Source: an uncultured Veillonella sp.
GTDB taxonomy: Bacteria; Bacillota; Negativicutes; Veillonellales; Veillonellaceae
Assembly (NCBI RefSeq): GCF_915069625.1
Contig: NZ_CAJZFD010000097.1
Coordinates: 1-7,659, forward strand
Direction of reading: 5' to 3'
Length of the DNA stretch: 7,659 nucleotides
This document shows, piece by piece, positions 1-6,750 of the stretch (within the stretch, counting starts at the first letter, position 1; each line of letters opens with the position of its first letter). Under the pieces are notes generated by a model, which made no database searches, was not told the DNA's origin, and saw only the letters and a list, made by a program, of their open reading frames with translations. The translations under genes and the position numbers were made by a program.

Positions 1-1
1 A

Positions 2-40
2 GAACGACTTGGTAATCCATTAGAAGGTGTAGAACTATAA
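2..40 (+). CDS. C-terminal end of an upstream gene (partial, unidentified)
   Basis: Of the three forward frames only this one stays open from the window edge to a stop, TAA at 38-40. It would encode a tail reading ERLGNPLEGVEL. Thirteen codons are too few to identify a protein. In many Firmicutes the gene before hrcA is hemW (a radical-SAM haem chaperone), whose C-terminus often has a pattern like LGN-x-VF-x-x-F, so the RLGN here is loosely compatible. That is inference from gene order plus a very short match. No GC-rich hairpin with a T-run follows the stop. A reverse-strand frame is also open across positions 1-63, so even the strand is not certain. Confidence 0.4.
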   Translation, partial: ERLGNPLEGVEL

Positions 41-174
41 ATTATTATATTTATACTTCTCATTGATTTATGGTTCTGGTTTACGATTCTTAATTTATAA
101 ATTCGAATGGCTAGAAAGTAATCTAACTAAGAGTTCATTAACAACAAAATTACAATAGAATTATTACAAATATT

Positions 175-279
175 AACACTTATACTATTTCAGGTTTTAA
201 TAACATAAATTTTATTAGACCAACATATTCTAAGATTGAAATTTTAGGATATGACATAAACGTAGATAGTATAAGTGTT
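175..279. repeat. 14-bp perfect inverted repeat spanning 105 bp
   Basis: The left arm AACACTTATACTAT (175-188) is the exact reverse complement of the right arm ATAGTATAAGTGTT (266-279), with 77 bases between them. The next base pair inward (189/265) could form a T-G wobble and the one after it (190/264) is A-T; pairing outside the arms stops at once. The arms enclose a separate strong hairpin (224-253) and a weak one (198-217). Candidate roles are the ends of a small miniature-transposon remnant, a cruciform or RNA cruciform-like structure, or paired binding sites for a regulator. I could not see a convincing target-site duplication beyond TT on both sides, so the mobile-element reading is weak. 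Confidence 0.6.
224..253. other. Hairpin nested inside the inverted repeat
   Basis: CATATTCTAAGA (224-235) pairs with TTTTAGGATATG (242-253) over 12 base pairs, two of them G-T wobbles, leaving a six-base loop TTGAAA (236-241). It sits inside the 175-279 inverted repeat, so a transcript through here could fold into a long stem with branch hairpins. No T-tract follows directly on either strand, so it is not a classical intrinsic terminator. If the upstream gene is co-directional, the structure might still act in 3' end formation; this is inference. Confidence 0.5.
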
Positions 280-300
280 TTCTTATTGTTATACTTTGAT

Positions 301-363
301 TTTTTGACTAATTAATCAAAAATATTGAATTGTCTTTTTGACTAAATAGGTATTATTTGACTT
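301..363. repeat. Repeated TTTGAC boxes upstream of the promoter
   Basis: TTTTTGACTAA occurs exactly at 301-311 and again at 335-345. A near-copy in the opposite orientation, TTAATCAAAAA, lies at 312-322, making 301-322 an inverted repeat with one mismatched pair and no spacer. A shorter TTTGACTT lies at 356-363. TTTGAC resembles a half-site of the CtsR heat-shock repressor, but CtsR sites are tandem boxes about 10 bases apart, whereas these start 34 and 19 bases apart. In such AT-rich DNA chance is a real alternative. A regulatory role is a guess. Confidence 0.3.
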
Positions 364-380
364 TTTAAGGATTTTTTTGC

Positions 381-409
381 TTGACAATTTTTTCCAATGT
401 GATAATATT
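381..409 (+). promoter_or_regulatory. Sigma-A-like promoter of the hrcA heat-shock operon
   Basis: A perfect -35 hexamer TTGACA lies at 381-386. The -10 element is ambiguous. TAATAT (403-408) gives a 16-base spacer with four of six matches. GATAAT (401-406) has five matches and an upstream TG (398-399) like an extended -10, but only a 14-base spacer from TTGACA. Either choice puts the transcription start at roughly 412-418, just before or at the CIRCE operator, the expected place for HrcA to block transcription. No other strong promoter is visible within the operon. Confidence 0.75.
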
Positions 410-419
410 ATACATGCGA

Positions 420-446
420 TTAGCACTCAAAGTTTATGAGTGCTAA
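420..446. promoter_or_regulatory. CIRCE operator (HrcA binding site)
   Basis: A perfect consensus CIRCE element: TTAGCACTC (420-428), a nine-base spacer (429-437) and GAGTGCTAA (438-446). CIRCE is the known DNA target of the HrcA repressor in many bacteria. It lies right after the promoter and ends two bases before the ribosome-binding site of hrcA, so repressor binding would block initiation and the inverted repeat would also be at the 5' end of the mRNA. Since hrcA is the first gene after it, the operon is self-repressing. Confidence 0.97.
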
Positions 447-460
447 CAAGAGGTGTCATT

Positions 461-1477
461 ATGGATGAAAGAAAACAGCGCATCTTGCGAGCCATAATTG
501 AAGACTACGTTAAATCTGCTGAACCGGTAGGGTCAAGAACCATTGCTAAGAATTATAATCTTGGTATAAGTCCGGCAACAGTGCGAAATGAAATGTCCGA
601 TTTAGAGGAGTTAGGCTATTTAGAGCAACCTCATACATCGGCTGGACGTATTCCTTCAGCAAAAGGCTATCGCTTATATGTTGATTCTATGTTGAGTCAA
701 CAACCTGTTCCATTACAGGATGCTGAAAAAATTGAAATGTTATGGAAACATTCCAATGGATCGACGAGTGAGCTTTTCTTAAATATGGCTAAATTGTTAT
801 CACAAGTTAGCCATAGCATGAGTTTATTCTTGGCACCAGCCCATGATAGAGCATTAATTAAATACATTCATGTATTACCGCTAGATAGTCATCAAGCCAT
901 TATGGTAGTTATCACCGAAACAGGTGCACTTGATAATGAGCTGATGTACTTTGGTGAAAGTATTTCACCAGAACTTTTACAAAGTCTAGCTATGCAATTT
1001 AGCAATGCATTACAGAATGTAAGTATTGGTCATGTAACGGCTGAAGCGTTAGGAACACTTTTGATTCATATGGAAGGACCCCAAGGGATTTTGATGATCC
1101 TTTCAGAAACATTATTACGAGCAATTAATAAACGTAAGTTGTTCTATTCTGTAGGTACCACGGAGTTGTTAAATCAACCAGAGTTTAAGTCTGTTGAAAA
1201 AGTACAACCCTTACTTTCATTAGTGGAAGAGCAAAATCAATTGGGACAACTTTTAAAGGATGATTCACCTACACCTGTGAAGGTAAAGATTGGCGATGAA
1301 AATGATACTGAAGCACTACATTCTATGAGTGTGGTACAAGCTGATTTCACAAATCAAGATCAGCCTATTGGTACACTTGCTATTCTAGGACCGACACGTA
1401 TGGAATATGGTCGTATTATTGGAATGTTGTCTCACATGAAACATATGATGGAATCTATGGTAAAAGAACAAAAATAG
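461..1477 (+). CDS. hrcA: Heat-inducible transcription repressor HrcA
   Basis: HrcA is a cytoplasmic dimeric repressor that binds CIRCE and shuts off class I heat-shock genes; in Bacillus its activity depends on GroEL. The 338-residue product is a usual length for the family. Residues 1-75 form the winged helix-turn-helix part: EPVGSRTIAK (21-30), ISPATVRNEM (36-45) and the diagnostic HTSAGRIPSAKGYRLYVD (58-75). The rest is the dimerisation and GAF-like core, including ILGPTRMEY near the C-terminus. I choose ATG 461 because AAGAGGTG (448-455) lies five bases before it and the protein then begins MDERKQRIL, as HrcA proteins do. The in-frame GTG at 440 lies inside the right CIRCE arm with no ribosome-binding site. 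It is first in the operon, 12 bases before grpE. Confidence 0.97.
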   Translation: MDERKQRILRAIIEDYVKSAEPVGSRTIAKNYNLGISPATVRNEMSDLEELGYLEQPHTSAGRIPSAKGYRLYVDSMLSQQPVPLQDAEKIEMLWKHSNGSTSELFLNMAKLLSQVSHSMSLFLAPAHDRALIKYIHVLPLDSHQAIMVVITETGALDNELMYFGESISPELLQSLAMQFSNALQNVSIGHVTAEALGTLLIHMEGPQGILMILSETLLRAINKRKLFYSVGTTELLNQPEFKSVEKVQPLLSLVEEQNQLGQLLKDDSPTPVKVKIGDENDTEALHSMSVVQADFTNQDQPIGTLAILGPTRMEYGRIIGMLSHMKHMMESMVKEQK

Positions 1478-1489
1478 AAAGGGTATATA

Positions 1490-2035
1490 ATGGCTGAAGA
1501 ACAAGACATTAAACAAGAAACAGTAGACGAAACAGCAAATGCTACTAATGTAGAGGAACCGGCTGTGGAAGAAACTGAAGAAGTTGTTGCTGACGCTGCT
1601 CACGTATTAGATGAGCTTAAAGCAGATTTCGATAATCGGTATAAGCGTTTGCAAGCTGACTTTGAAAACTTCAAACGTCGTACTAACCAAGAAAAAGAGC
1701 AACTTGCAGGATATGTTAAAGGGGATGTACTTACAGATTTACTTCCTGTATTAGATAACTTTGAACGAGCTGTTCAAAGTCCAGCAGAAGGTGATGCTAA
1801 GGTATTCCTTGATGGATTTATCATGATTCATCAAAACTTGATGGCTATGTTATCTAAACATGGTTTAGCCGTTATCGATGCGGTTGGCAAACCATTTGAT
1901 CCAAATTTCCATCAAGCAATTATGCGAGTGCCGTCAGATGAATATGAATCTGATACGGTATGTGAAGTATTGCAAACTGGCTATACTGTTGATGGTCGTT
2001 GTATTCGTCCAGCAATGGTAAAAGTTGTTGAATAG
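1490..2035 (+). CDS. grpE: Nucleotide exchange factor GrpE
   Basis: GrpE is the cytoplasmic co-chaperone that releases ADP from DnaK and so drives the substrate-release step; it also acts as a thermosensor in several bacteria. The 181-residue product has the family layout. There is an acidic, probably disordered N-terminus (about 1-38, rich in Glu, Val and Thr), then a long helix predicted to form the dimer coiled coil, containing the RLQADFENFKRR signature. The C-terminal beta domain that contacts DnaK contains GKPFDPNFHQAIM and ends with GYTVDGRCIRPAMVKVVE. The start ATG is preceded by GAAAGGG (1477-1483). It lies between hrcA and dnaK with short gaps (12 and 28 bases), consistent with one transcript. 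No oddities were seen. Confidence 0.97.
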   Translation: MAEEQDIKQETVDETANATNVEEPAVEETEEVVADAAHVLDELKADFDNRYKRLQADFENFKRRTNQEKEQLAGYVKGDVLTDLLPVLDNFERAVQSPAEGDAKVFLDGFIMIHQNLMAMLSKHGLAVIDAVGKPFDPNFHQAIMRVPSDEYESDTVCEVLQTGYTVDGRCIRPAMVKVVE

Positions 2036-2063
2036 ATTATAAAGGTTTTAGGAGGCATATATT

Positions 2064-3905
2064 ATGGCAAAGGTAATTGGTATTGATTTAGGTACTACAA
2101 ACTCTTGTGTTGCGGTTATGGAAGGCGGCGAACCTACGGTTATTACTAACCAAGAAGGCGCGCGTACAACTCCTTCCGTTGTTGGTTTTGCAAAAAATGG
2201 CGAACGTTTAGTTGGTCAATTAGCTAAACGTCAAGCTGTATCTAACCCAGAAAACACAATCATTTCTATTAAACGTCACATGGGTACTGACTACAAAGTA
2301 ACTGTAGAAGGTAAATCTTATACACCACAAGAAATTTCTGCTATGATTCTTCAAAAAATCAAAGCTGATGCAGAAGCTTACTTGGGCGAACCTGTAAAAC
2401 AAGCTGTTATTACAGTTCCAGCATACTTTACAGATGCTCAACGTCAAGCTACAAAAGACGCTGGTGCGATTGCTGGTCTTGAAGTACTTCGTATCATCAA
2501 CGAACCTACAGCAGCTGCTCTTGCATATGGTGTAGATAAAGATGAAGACGGTAAAGTTCTTGTATTTGACCTTGGTGGTGGTACATTCGACGTATCTATC
2601 CTTGAACTTGGTGATGGCGTATTTGAAGTATTGGCAACATCTGGTAATAACCATCTTGGTGGCGATGACTTCGACCAACGCATTATGAACTACCTTATTG
2701 AAGAATTCAAAAAAGAAACTGGTATCGATTTATCCAATGATAAATTAGCTGATCAACGTTTAAAAGAAGCTGCTGAAAAAGCTAAAATTGAATTATCTGG
2801 CGTAGCTAGCACAAATATCAACTTGCCATTCATCACAGCTGATGCTACTGGTCCTAAACACTTGGATGTAACATTGACTCGTGCTAAATTCGAAGAATTG
2901 ACAGCTGATTTGGTACAAGCTACTATTGAACCTACTCGTAAAGCTATGAACGATGCTGGTTTATCTGCATCCGATATCGATAAAGTATTGTTAGTTGGTG
3001 GTTCTAGCCGTATTCCAGCTGTACAAGAAGCTATTAAAAAAGTATTGGGTAAAGAACCAACTAAAAACGTTAATCCTGATGAATGTGTAGCTATCGGTGC
3101 GGCTATTCAAGGTGGTGTATTAGTAGGTGAAGTAAAAGACGTATTGTTACTTGATGTAACTCCATTGTCTCTTGGTATCGAAACAATGGGTGGTGTATTC
3201 ACACGTATTATCGATCGTAACACTACAATTCCTACATCTAAATCTCAAGTATTCTCCACTGCAGCAGATAACCAACCATCTGTAGATATCCATGTATTGC
3301 AAGGTGAACGTGAGTTCGCAGCAGATAATAAAACATTGGGTCGCTTCAACTTGGATGGTATCCCAGCAGCTCCTCGTGGGGTTCCTCAAATCGAAGTAAC
3401 ATTCGACATCGATGCTAACGGTATCGTACACGTAAAAGCTAAAGATTTGGGTACTCAAAAAGAACAAAAAATTACAATTACTTCTTCTAGCGGCTTGAAA
3501 GAAGACGAAATCGAACGCATGGTTAAAGAAGCTGAAGCTCATGCAGCAGAAGATAAAGCTAGAAAAGAAGAATTAGATGTTAAGAACAATGCAGATTCCT
3601 TGGTATACCAAGCTGAAAAAGCATTGAAAGAACTTGATGGTAAAGGCGACACAGCTTTGTTGAAAGAAGTTGAAGAAGCAAAAGATAAATTGAAAAAATC
3701 TATCGAAGCTGGCAACATTGAAGACATCAAAAAAGATAGTGAAGCTTTGGAACAACCATTACATAAATTAGCTGAACAAATGTATGCAGCAGCACAACAA
3801 GCTCAACAAGCAGCAGGTGGTGCAGAACAAGGTCAACAACAAACAAAAGCTGATGACAATGTAGTTGATGCTGATTACACAGTAGTGGATGACGATAAGA
3901 AATAA
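2064..3905 (+). CDS. dnaK: Chaperone protein DnaK (Hsp70)
   Basis: DnaK is the ATP-driven Hsp70 chaperone that binds exposed hydrophobic stretches of unfolded proteins. The 613-residue product is complete. The ATPase domain (about 1-355) shows [10 protein letters not shown] (6-15), Lys70, [11 protein letters not shown] (146-156), DLGGGTFDV (169-177, with Thr174) and the LVGGSSRIP adenosine motif. The interdomain linker [12 protein letters not shown] starts at 360. The beta-sandwich peptide-binding domain and helical lid follow, then a Gln/Ala-rich tail and the conserved acidic end [14 protein letters not shown]. The segment after KRHMG is short: it lacks the roughly 24-residue insertion of proteobacterial DnaK, as in Firmicutes. 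A strong AGGAGG (2050-2055) lies eight bases before ATG. Codon choice is markedly biased (GGT, CGT, GAA, AAA, GCT), as expected for high expression. Confidence 0.99.
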   Translation: MAKVIGIDLGTTNSCVAVMEGGEPTVITNQEGARTTPSVVGFAKNGERLVGQLAKRQAVSNPENTIISIKRHMGTDYKVTVEGKSYTPQEISAMILQKIKADAEAYLGEPVKQAVITVPAYFTDAQRQATKDAGAIAGLEVLRIINEPTAAALAYGVDKDEDGKVLVFDLGGGTFDVSILELGDGVFEVLATSGNNHLGGDDFDQRIMNYLIEEFKKETGIDLSNDKLADQRLKEAAEKAKIELSGVASTNINLPFITADATGPKHLDVTLTRAKFEELTADLVQATIEPTRKAMNDAGLSASDIDKVLLVGGSSRIPAVQEAIKKVLGKEPTKNVNPDECVAIGAAIQGGVLVGEVKDVLLLDVTPLSLGIETMGGVFTRIIDRNTTIPTSKSQVFSTAADNQPSVDIHVLQGEREFAADNKTLGRFNLDGIPAAPRGVPQIEVTFDIDANGIVHVKAKDLGTQKEQKITITSSSGLKEDEIERMVKEAEAHAAEDKARKEELDVKNNADSLVYQAEKALKELDGKGDTALLKEVEEAKDKLKKSIEAGNIEDIKKDSEALEQPLHKLAEQMYAAAQQAQQAAGGAEQGQQQTKADDNVVDADYTVVDDDKK

Positions 3906-3921
3906 GAAGGGTTGGTAACTA

Positions 3922-5079
3922 ATGGCACGAGATTATTATGACATCTTAGGAGTCAGCAAAAATGCAACCCAAGATGAAATTAAAAAAGCCTTCCGTAAAA
4001 AGGCTCGCCAATACCATCCAGATGTAAATAAAGATAATCCAAAGGAAGCAGAAGCAAAGTTTAAAGAAGCTAACGAAGCTTACGAAGTATTGTCTGATGA
4101 AACTAAAAAAGCTCAATATGACCAATTCGGCCACGACGCCTTCAAACAAGGAGGCGGCGCTGGCGCCGGTGGTTTCCAAGGTGGCTTTGGTGGTTTCGGT
4201 GGTCAAGCTGGCGGCTTTGGTGATATCTTTGGCGATATTTTTGGCGGTATGTTTGGCGGTGGTCGCCAACAACAAGGCCCTCAAAAAGGTAATGATTTGC
4301 GCGAAGATATTGATATTTCCTTTGAAGATGCAGCCTTTGGTAAATCTATGGAAATAGAAGTGCATCGTCATGAAGAATGTGATCACTGTCATGGTACTGG
4401 TGGTGAACCAGGATCTCGTGTCGATACTTGTCCAAACTGTCATGGTTCTGGTCAAGAAGCGGTTATTCAAAATACTCCATTTGGGCGTATGCAGTCCGTT
4501 CGCACTTGTTCTCGCTGTCATGGTACTGGTAAAAGCATTGAAAAACCTTGTTCTAAATGTCGTGGTACCGGTGAAATGCTTGCTAAACGCAAGATTTCTA
4601 TCAAGATTCCTGCCGGCGTAGATAGCGGTTCTCGCTTACGTGTTGCTAATGAAGGGGAACCAGGCATTTTAGGTGGTCCTAAAGGCGATCTTTATGTATA
4701 TATCTTTGTTCGTCCTCACAAGGAATTTGAACGAAATGGTAATGACGTTATTAGCCGTGTAAATATTAGCTTTGCTCAAGCTGCATTAGGTGCGACTATA
4801 CAAGTTAACACCTTAGATGGTAAAGTAGAGTTAAAGATTCCGGAAGGTACTCAAACGGGAACGGCATTCCGCGTAAAGGGCAAAGGTATTCCATATTTAC
4901 GTAACCCTAAACAACGAGGGGACCAGCATATTGTGGTAACTGTCCAAACGCCTAAGAAGTTGACAGATACTCAACGTGAGTTGTTATTACGCTTTGCTAA
5001 CGAAAGTAACGAAGATGTAAATAACTTACAAGTGAGCAAAAGTCTCTTTGAAAAAATTAAGGACTGTTTGACTAAATGA
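3922..5079 (+). CDS. dnaJ: Chaperone protein DnaJ (type I Hsp40)
   Basis: DnaJ delivers unfolded clients to DnaK and stimulates its ATPase. All four type I parts are present in 385 residues. The J domain (1-70) has the essential HPD at 32-34. The Gly/Phe region (about 77-115) includes the repeated DIFGDIF motif. The zinc-binding domain has four CxxCxGxG repeats starting at Cys153, Cys170, Cys196 and Cys210, with all eight cysteines intact. Two C-terminal substrate-binding beta domains follow, with the [10 protein letters not shown] and FRVKGKGIP stretches. The start ATG follows GAAGGG (3906-3911) directly after the dnaK stop (16-base gap), so the pair is almost certainly co-transcribed. A 55-base gap with a hairpin separates it from prmA. 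The low-complexity glycine stretch is normal for the family. Confidence 0.99.
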   Translation: MARDYYDILGVSKNATQDEIKKAFRKKARQYHPDVNKDNPKEAEAKFKEANEAYEVLSDETKKAQYDQFGHDAFKQGGGAGAGGFQGGFGGFGGQAGGFGDIFGDIFGGMFGGGRQQQGPQKGNDLREDIDISFEDAAFGKSMEIEVHRHEECDHCHGTGGEPGSRVDTCPNCHGSGQEAVIQNTPFGRMQSVRTCSRCHGTGKSIEKPCSKCRGTGEMLAKRKISIKIPAGVDSGSRLRVANEGEPGILGGPKGDLYVYIFVRPHKEFERNGNDVISRVNISFAQAALGATIQVNTLDGKVELKIPEGTQTGTAFRVKGKGIPYLRNPKQRGDQHIVVTVQTPKKLTDTQRELLLRFANESNEDVNNLQVSKSLFEKIKDCLTK

Positions 5080-5086
5080 ACAGCTC

Positions 5087-5115
5087 ATGTGAAGGAATGG
5101 TTTGTTCCGTCACAT
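5087..5115 (+). other. Hairpin in the dnaJ-prmA gap
   Basis: ATGTGA (5087-5092) pairs with TCACAT (5110-5115). After one A/G mismatch (5093/5109), GGAA (5094-5097) pairs with TTCC (5105-5108), closing a loop of about seven bases. An alternative exclusive pairing exists: GGAATG (5094-5099) with CATTCC (5113-5118). No T-tract follows, because the next bases lead straight into the prmA ribosome-binding site AAAGGAG (5123-5129). It is therefore not an intrinsic terminator. It could be an RNA-processing or stability element separating abundant chaperone mRNA from the downstream genes, which is inference. Confidence 0.45.
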
Positions 5116-5134
5116 TCCCTATAAAGGAGCATAT

Positions 5135-5998
5135 ATGCAGTGGATAGAAGTATCCATTGTCTGTGAAAGAGTAGCCACCGATGAGGTGACTACTCTTTTT
5201 GACGATTATGCAGACAATGGAATTATAGAAGAAGATGTAGAAAATCAACCCAATTTAATTAAATTAACAATGTATGCAGATCCATCATTGGATTTAGATA
5301 CAATTAAGTCAGATTTAGAAAATCGTCTTACAGAAGCAAATATTAGTATTACATCAATTGATACAAATATATTAGATGAATCTACATGGCTTAATTCTTG
5401 GCAGCAATATATTGAACCCACAGAGATTCTACCTAATTTGATTATTAAACCTGTATGGCAGGAATACGATAATGTAGATAATAAAACCATTATTGAAATC
5501 GATTCTGATATTTCCTTTGGTACTGGCTCGCATGAGACAACACGTACATGTGCAGAATTATTGAAATCCTATAGTGAATCAATGGATCTTGATACAGTTA
5601 CTTGTTTAGATATTGGTACTGGTACTGGTATTCTTTTATTGATCGCAGCCCAGTTAGGCATCAAACATTTAGTTGGTATTGATATAGAAGAGTATGCTGC
5701 TAATCAAGCGCGCATTAACTGTGAGAATAATCATGTATCAGCTGAAATAATTTGTGGTAATTTGGATAGTGATTTCAATGGTACTGCTCAAATAATATTA
5801 GCTAACCTAACTGTAGATCCACTCAAAATACTATTACCTCAAATTGGTAAGAAACTGGATGATGAAGGCATTTTAATCATTAGTGGTATTATAGATGATC
5901 GGTATGATGAAATCATGCCATATATTGAGGCTAATTGGCATATTATTGAGGAGCGCATTGCAGGGCCTTGGCATACATTTGCGCTAGAAAAGCGATGA
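5135..5998 (+). CDS. prmA: Ribosomal protein L11 methyltransferase PrmA
   Basis: PrmA uses S-adenosylmethionine to trimethylate ribosomal protein L11 at several amino groups; deletion is well tolerated in bacteria studied. The 287-residue product is close to the E. coli length. It has an N-terminal L11-recognition domain (WIEVSIVC start), a linker carrying the family motif FGTGSHETTRTC (from Phe128), and a Rossmann methyltransferase domain with LDIGTGTGI (from Leu158). The late motif usually written NILA-x-x-L reads NLTVDPL here (Asn224 kept). ATG 5135 is chosen because AAAGGAG (5123-5129) lies five bases upstream and the protein then starts MQWIEVSI, as PrmA proteins do. The frame is open back to TTG 5102, which lies within the hairpin and has no ribosome-binding site. 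The stop overlaps the rsmE start. Confidence 0.95.
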   Translation: MQWIEVSIVCERVATDEVTTLFDDYADNGIIEEDVENQPNLIKLTMYADPSLDLDTIKSDLENRLTEANISITSIDTNILDESTWLNSWQQYIEPTEILPNLIIKPVWQEYDNVDNKTIIEIDSDISFGTGSHETTRTCAELLKSYSESMDLDTVTCLDIGTGTGILLLIAAQLGIKHLVGIDIEEYAANQARINCENNHVSAEIICGNLDSDFNGTAQIILANLTVDPLKILLPQIGKKLDDEGILIISGIIDDRYDEIMPYIEANWHIIEERIAGPWHTFALEKR

Positions 5999-6726
5999 AA
6001 AAGATTTTTATTCCTACACCATTAGATGAAACCATAGAATTACCAACAGATGTGACACATCATGTACTGCATGTATTTCGTCATAATATGGAGAAGCCCA
6101 TAACTGTAACCGGCAGCGACAATCGGTGTGGTATATATCAAATTACAGAAGAAATAGATGGCAAAGCTCAAGCAAAACTTATTAAATACGTAGAGTCAAA
6201 TGTATCTTCTTATCGTACTATCCTTGTTCAATCTTTATTAAAAGGTGAAAAGCTAGAATGGGTATTACAAAAGGCGACAGAGTTAAATGTAGATACAGTG
6301 TATCTTATATCTACCGCTAATTGTGTTGCTAAATATGATGACAAGAAATTACAAACAAAGGTTACCCGTTGGGAGAAAATAATGCTAGAAGCGGCTCAAC
6401 AATGTGGTCGTAATCAACTGCCAACGCTTGTAGTCGGTGAAAATCTTTCAAAAGTATTAGAAATAGAATCCAACGCATTAAAATTGGTAGCCTATGAAAA
6501 TGAAGATGGACATACTATTAAAGATGTTCTTTCACAGGTCAACTCTGATGAGTCAATTACAGATATACTAATTTGTATTGGTCCAGAAGGGGGCTATCAA
6601 GAGAAGGAAATCAATGCTATTATAGAAAGTGGCGGTAAATCAGTTTCGTTAGGCAATACTATTTTGCGTGCTGAAACGGCTGCTATTGGATCATTAGCGA
6701 TGATTCAATATGAATTAGAACTATAA
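5995..6726 (+). CDS. rsmE: 16S rRNA m3U1498 methyltransferase RsmE
   Basis: RsmE methylates N3 of uridine 1498 (E. coli numbering) in 16S rRNA near the decoding centre, using S-adenosylmethionine; it belongs to the SPOUT knot-fold family. The 243-residue product is the usual size. It has an N-terminal PUA-like RNA-binding part (about 1-70, with THHVLHVFR), then KGEKLEWVLQKATELNVD, RWEKIMLEAAQQCGR, the knot motif IGPEGG ending at Gly200, and SLGNTILRAETAAI (218-231), all family hallmarks. The start is ATG 5995, which overlaps the prmA stop in ATGA, so translation is probably coupled. No good ribosome-binding site precedes it. The frame extends back to TTG 5968 inside prmA, but the extra residues match nothing expected. 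Confidence 0.95.
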   Translation: MKKIFIPTPLDETIELPTDVTHHVLHVFRHNMEKPITVTGSDNRCGIYQITEEIDGKAQAKLIKYVESNVSSYRTILVQSLLKGEKLEWVLQKATELNVDTVYLISTANCVAKYDDKKLQTKVTRWEKIMLEAAQQCGRNQLPTLVVGENLSKVLEIESNALKLVAYENEDGHTIKDVLSQVNSDESITDILICIGPEGGYQEKEINAIIESGGKSVSLGNTILRAETAAIGSLAMIQYELEL

Positions 6727-6750
6727 ATTAAACAAGAATAGAGAGGTGCA

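Larger units (their letters stand above)
41..380. other. AT-rich non-coding stretch upstream of the hrcA promoter
   Basis: About 340 bases without a supportable gene: all frames are broken by frequent stops and no ribosome-binding site precedes a usable start. It contains a perfect AT palindrome AATTTATAAATT (92-103), a small hairpin (198-203 paired with 212-217), the large inverted repeat and nested hairpin listed separately, and repeated TTTGAC boxes nearer the promoter. No sequence here looks like a riboswitch or known small RNA to my eye. It is unusually long for a region whose known control signals (promoter and CIRCE) fit into the last 80 bases. Confidence 0.7.

Noticed and set aside
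1..63. Possible short reverse-strand reading frame starting at 63 and running off the left edge
   Set aside because: It has only 21 codons in view, no ribosome-binding site seen, and the forward frame with a stop at 38-40 fits the direction of all other genes better.
420..446. CIRCE read as a transcription terminator hairpin
   Set aside because: The inverted repeat could form a stem, but it matches the HrcA operator consensus exactly, lies directly after a promoter and is not followed by a T-run.
1385..1603. Reverse-strand open frame of 72 codons across the hrcA-grpE junction
   Set aside because: It lies opposite two well-supported genes, its product is a Phe/Ser/His-rich shadow of acidic GrpE codons, and no ribosome-binding site or family motif is visible.
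2220..2683. Two long reverse-strand open frames opposite dnaK
   Set aside because: They overlap each other in different frames within the most conserved part of dnaK. Strong codon bias in dnaK leaves the antisense frames without stops; the products show no recognisable domain.
3147..3755. Three reverse-strand open frames opposite the 3' half of dnaK
   Set aside because: Same cause: biased codons of a highly expressed gene. The Phe/Ser-rich products mirror the Lys/Glu-rich lid helix, not real membrane proteins.
3796..3846. CAA/GCA-rich repetitive stretch near the end of dnaK
   Set aside because: It encodes the flexible Gln/Ala/Gly-rich tail usual for DnaK; no regular repeat unit that would suggest a separate element.
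3946..4521. Reverse-strand open frame of 191 codons opposite dnaJ
   Set aside because: The coding signal (J domain, glycine-rich region, eight zinc cysteines) is clearly on the + strand. The antisense product is Thr-rich and has no motif.
4097..4621. Two forward open frames (4097-4357, 4370-4621) in a different frame within dnaJ
   Set aside because: They are out-of-frame readings of the glycine and zinc-finger regions, giving Val/Leu/Ala-rich text that looks membrane-like by accident; no ribosome-binding sites were seen.
5067..5077. An 11-base copy of TTTGACTAAAT at the end of dnaJ, matching 337-347 upstream of hrcA
   Set aside because: Here it simply encodes the last residues and stop of DnaJ (Leu-Thr-Lys). 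A single chance match in AT-rich sequence is more likely than a shared operator.
5245..5490. Reverse-strand open frame of 81 codons opposite prmA
   Set aside because: It lies wholly inside the well-supported prmA N-terminal domain and has no start signals or motif.
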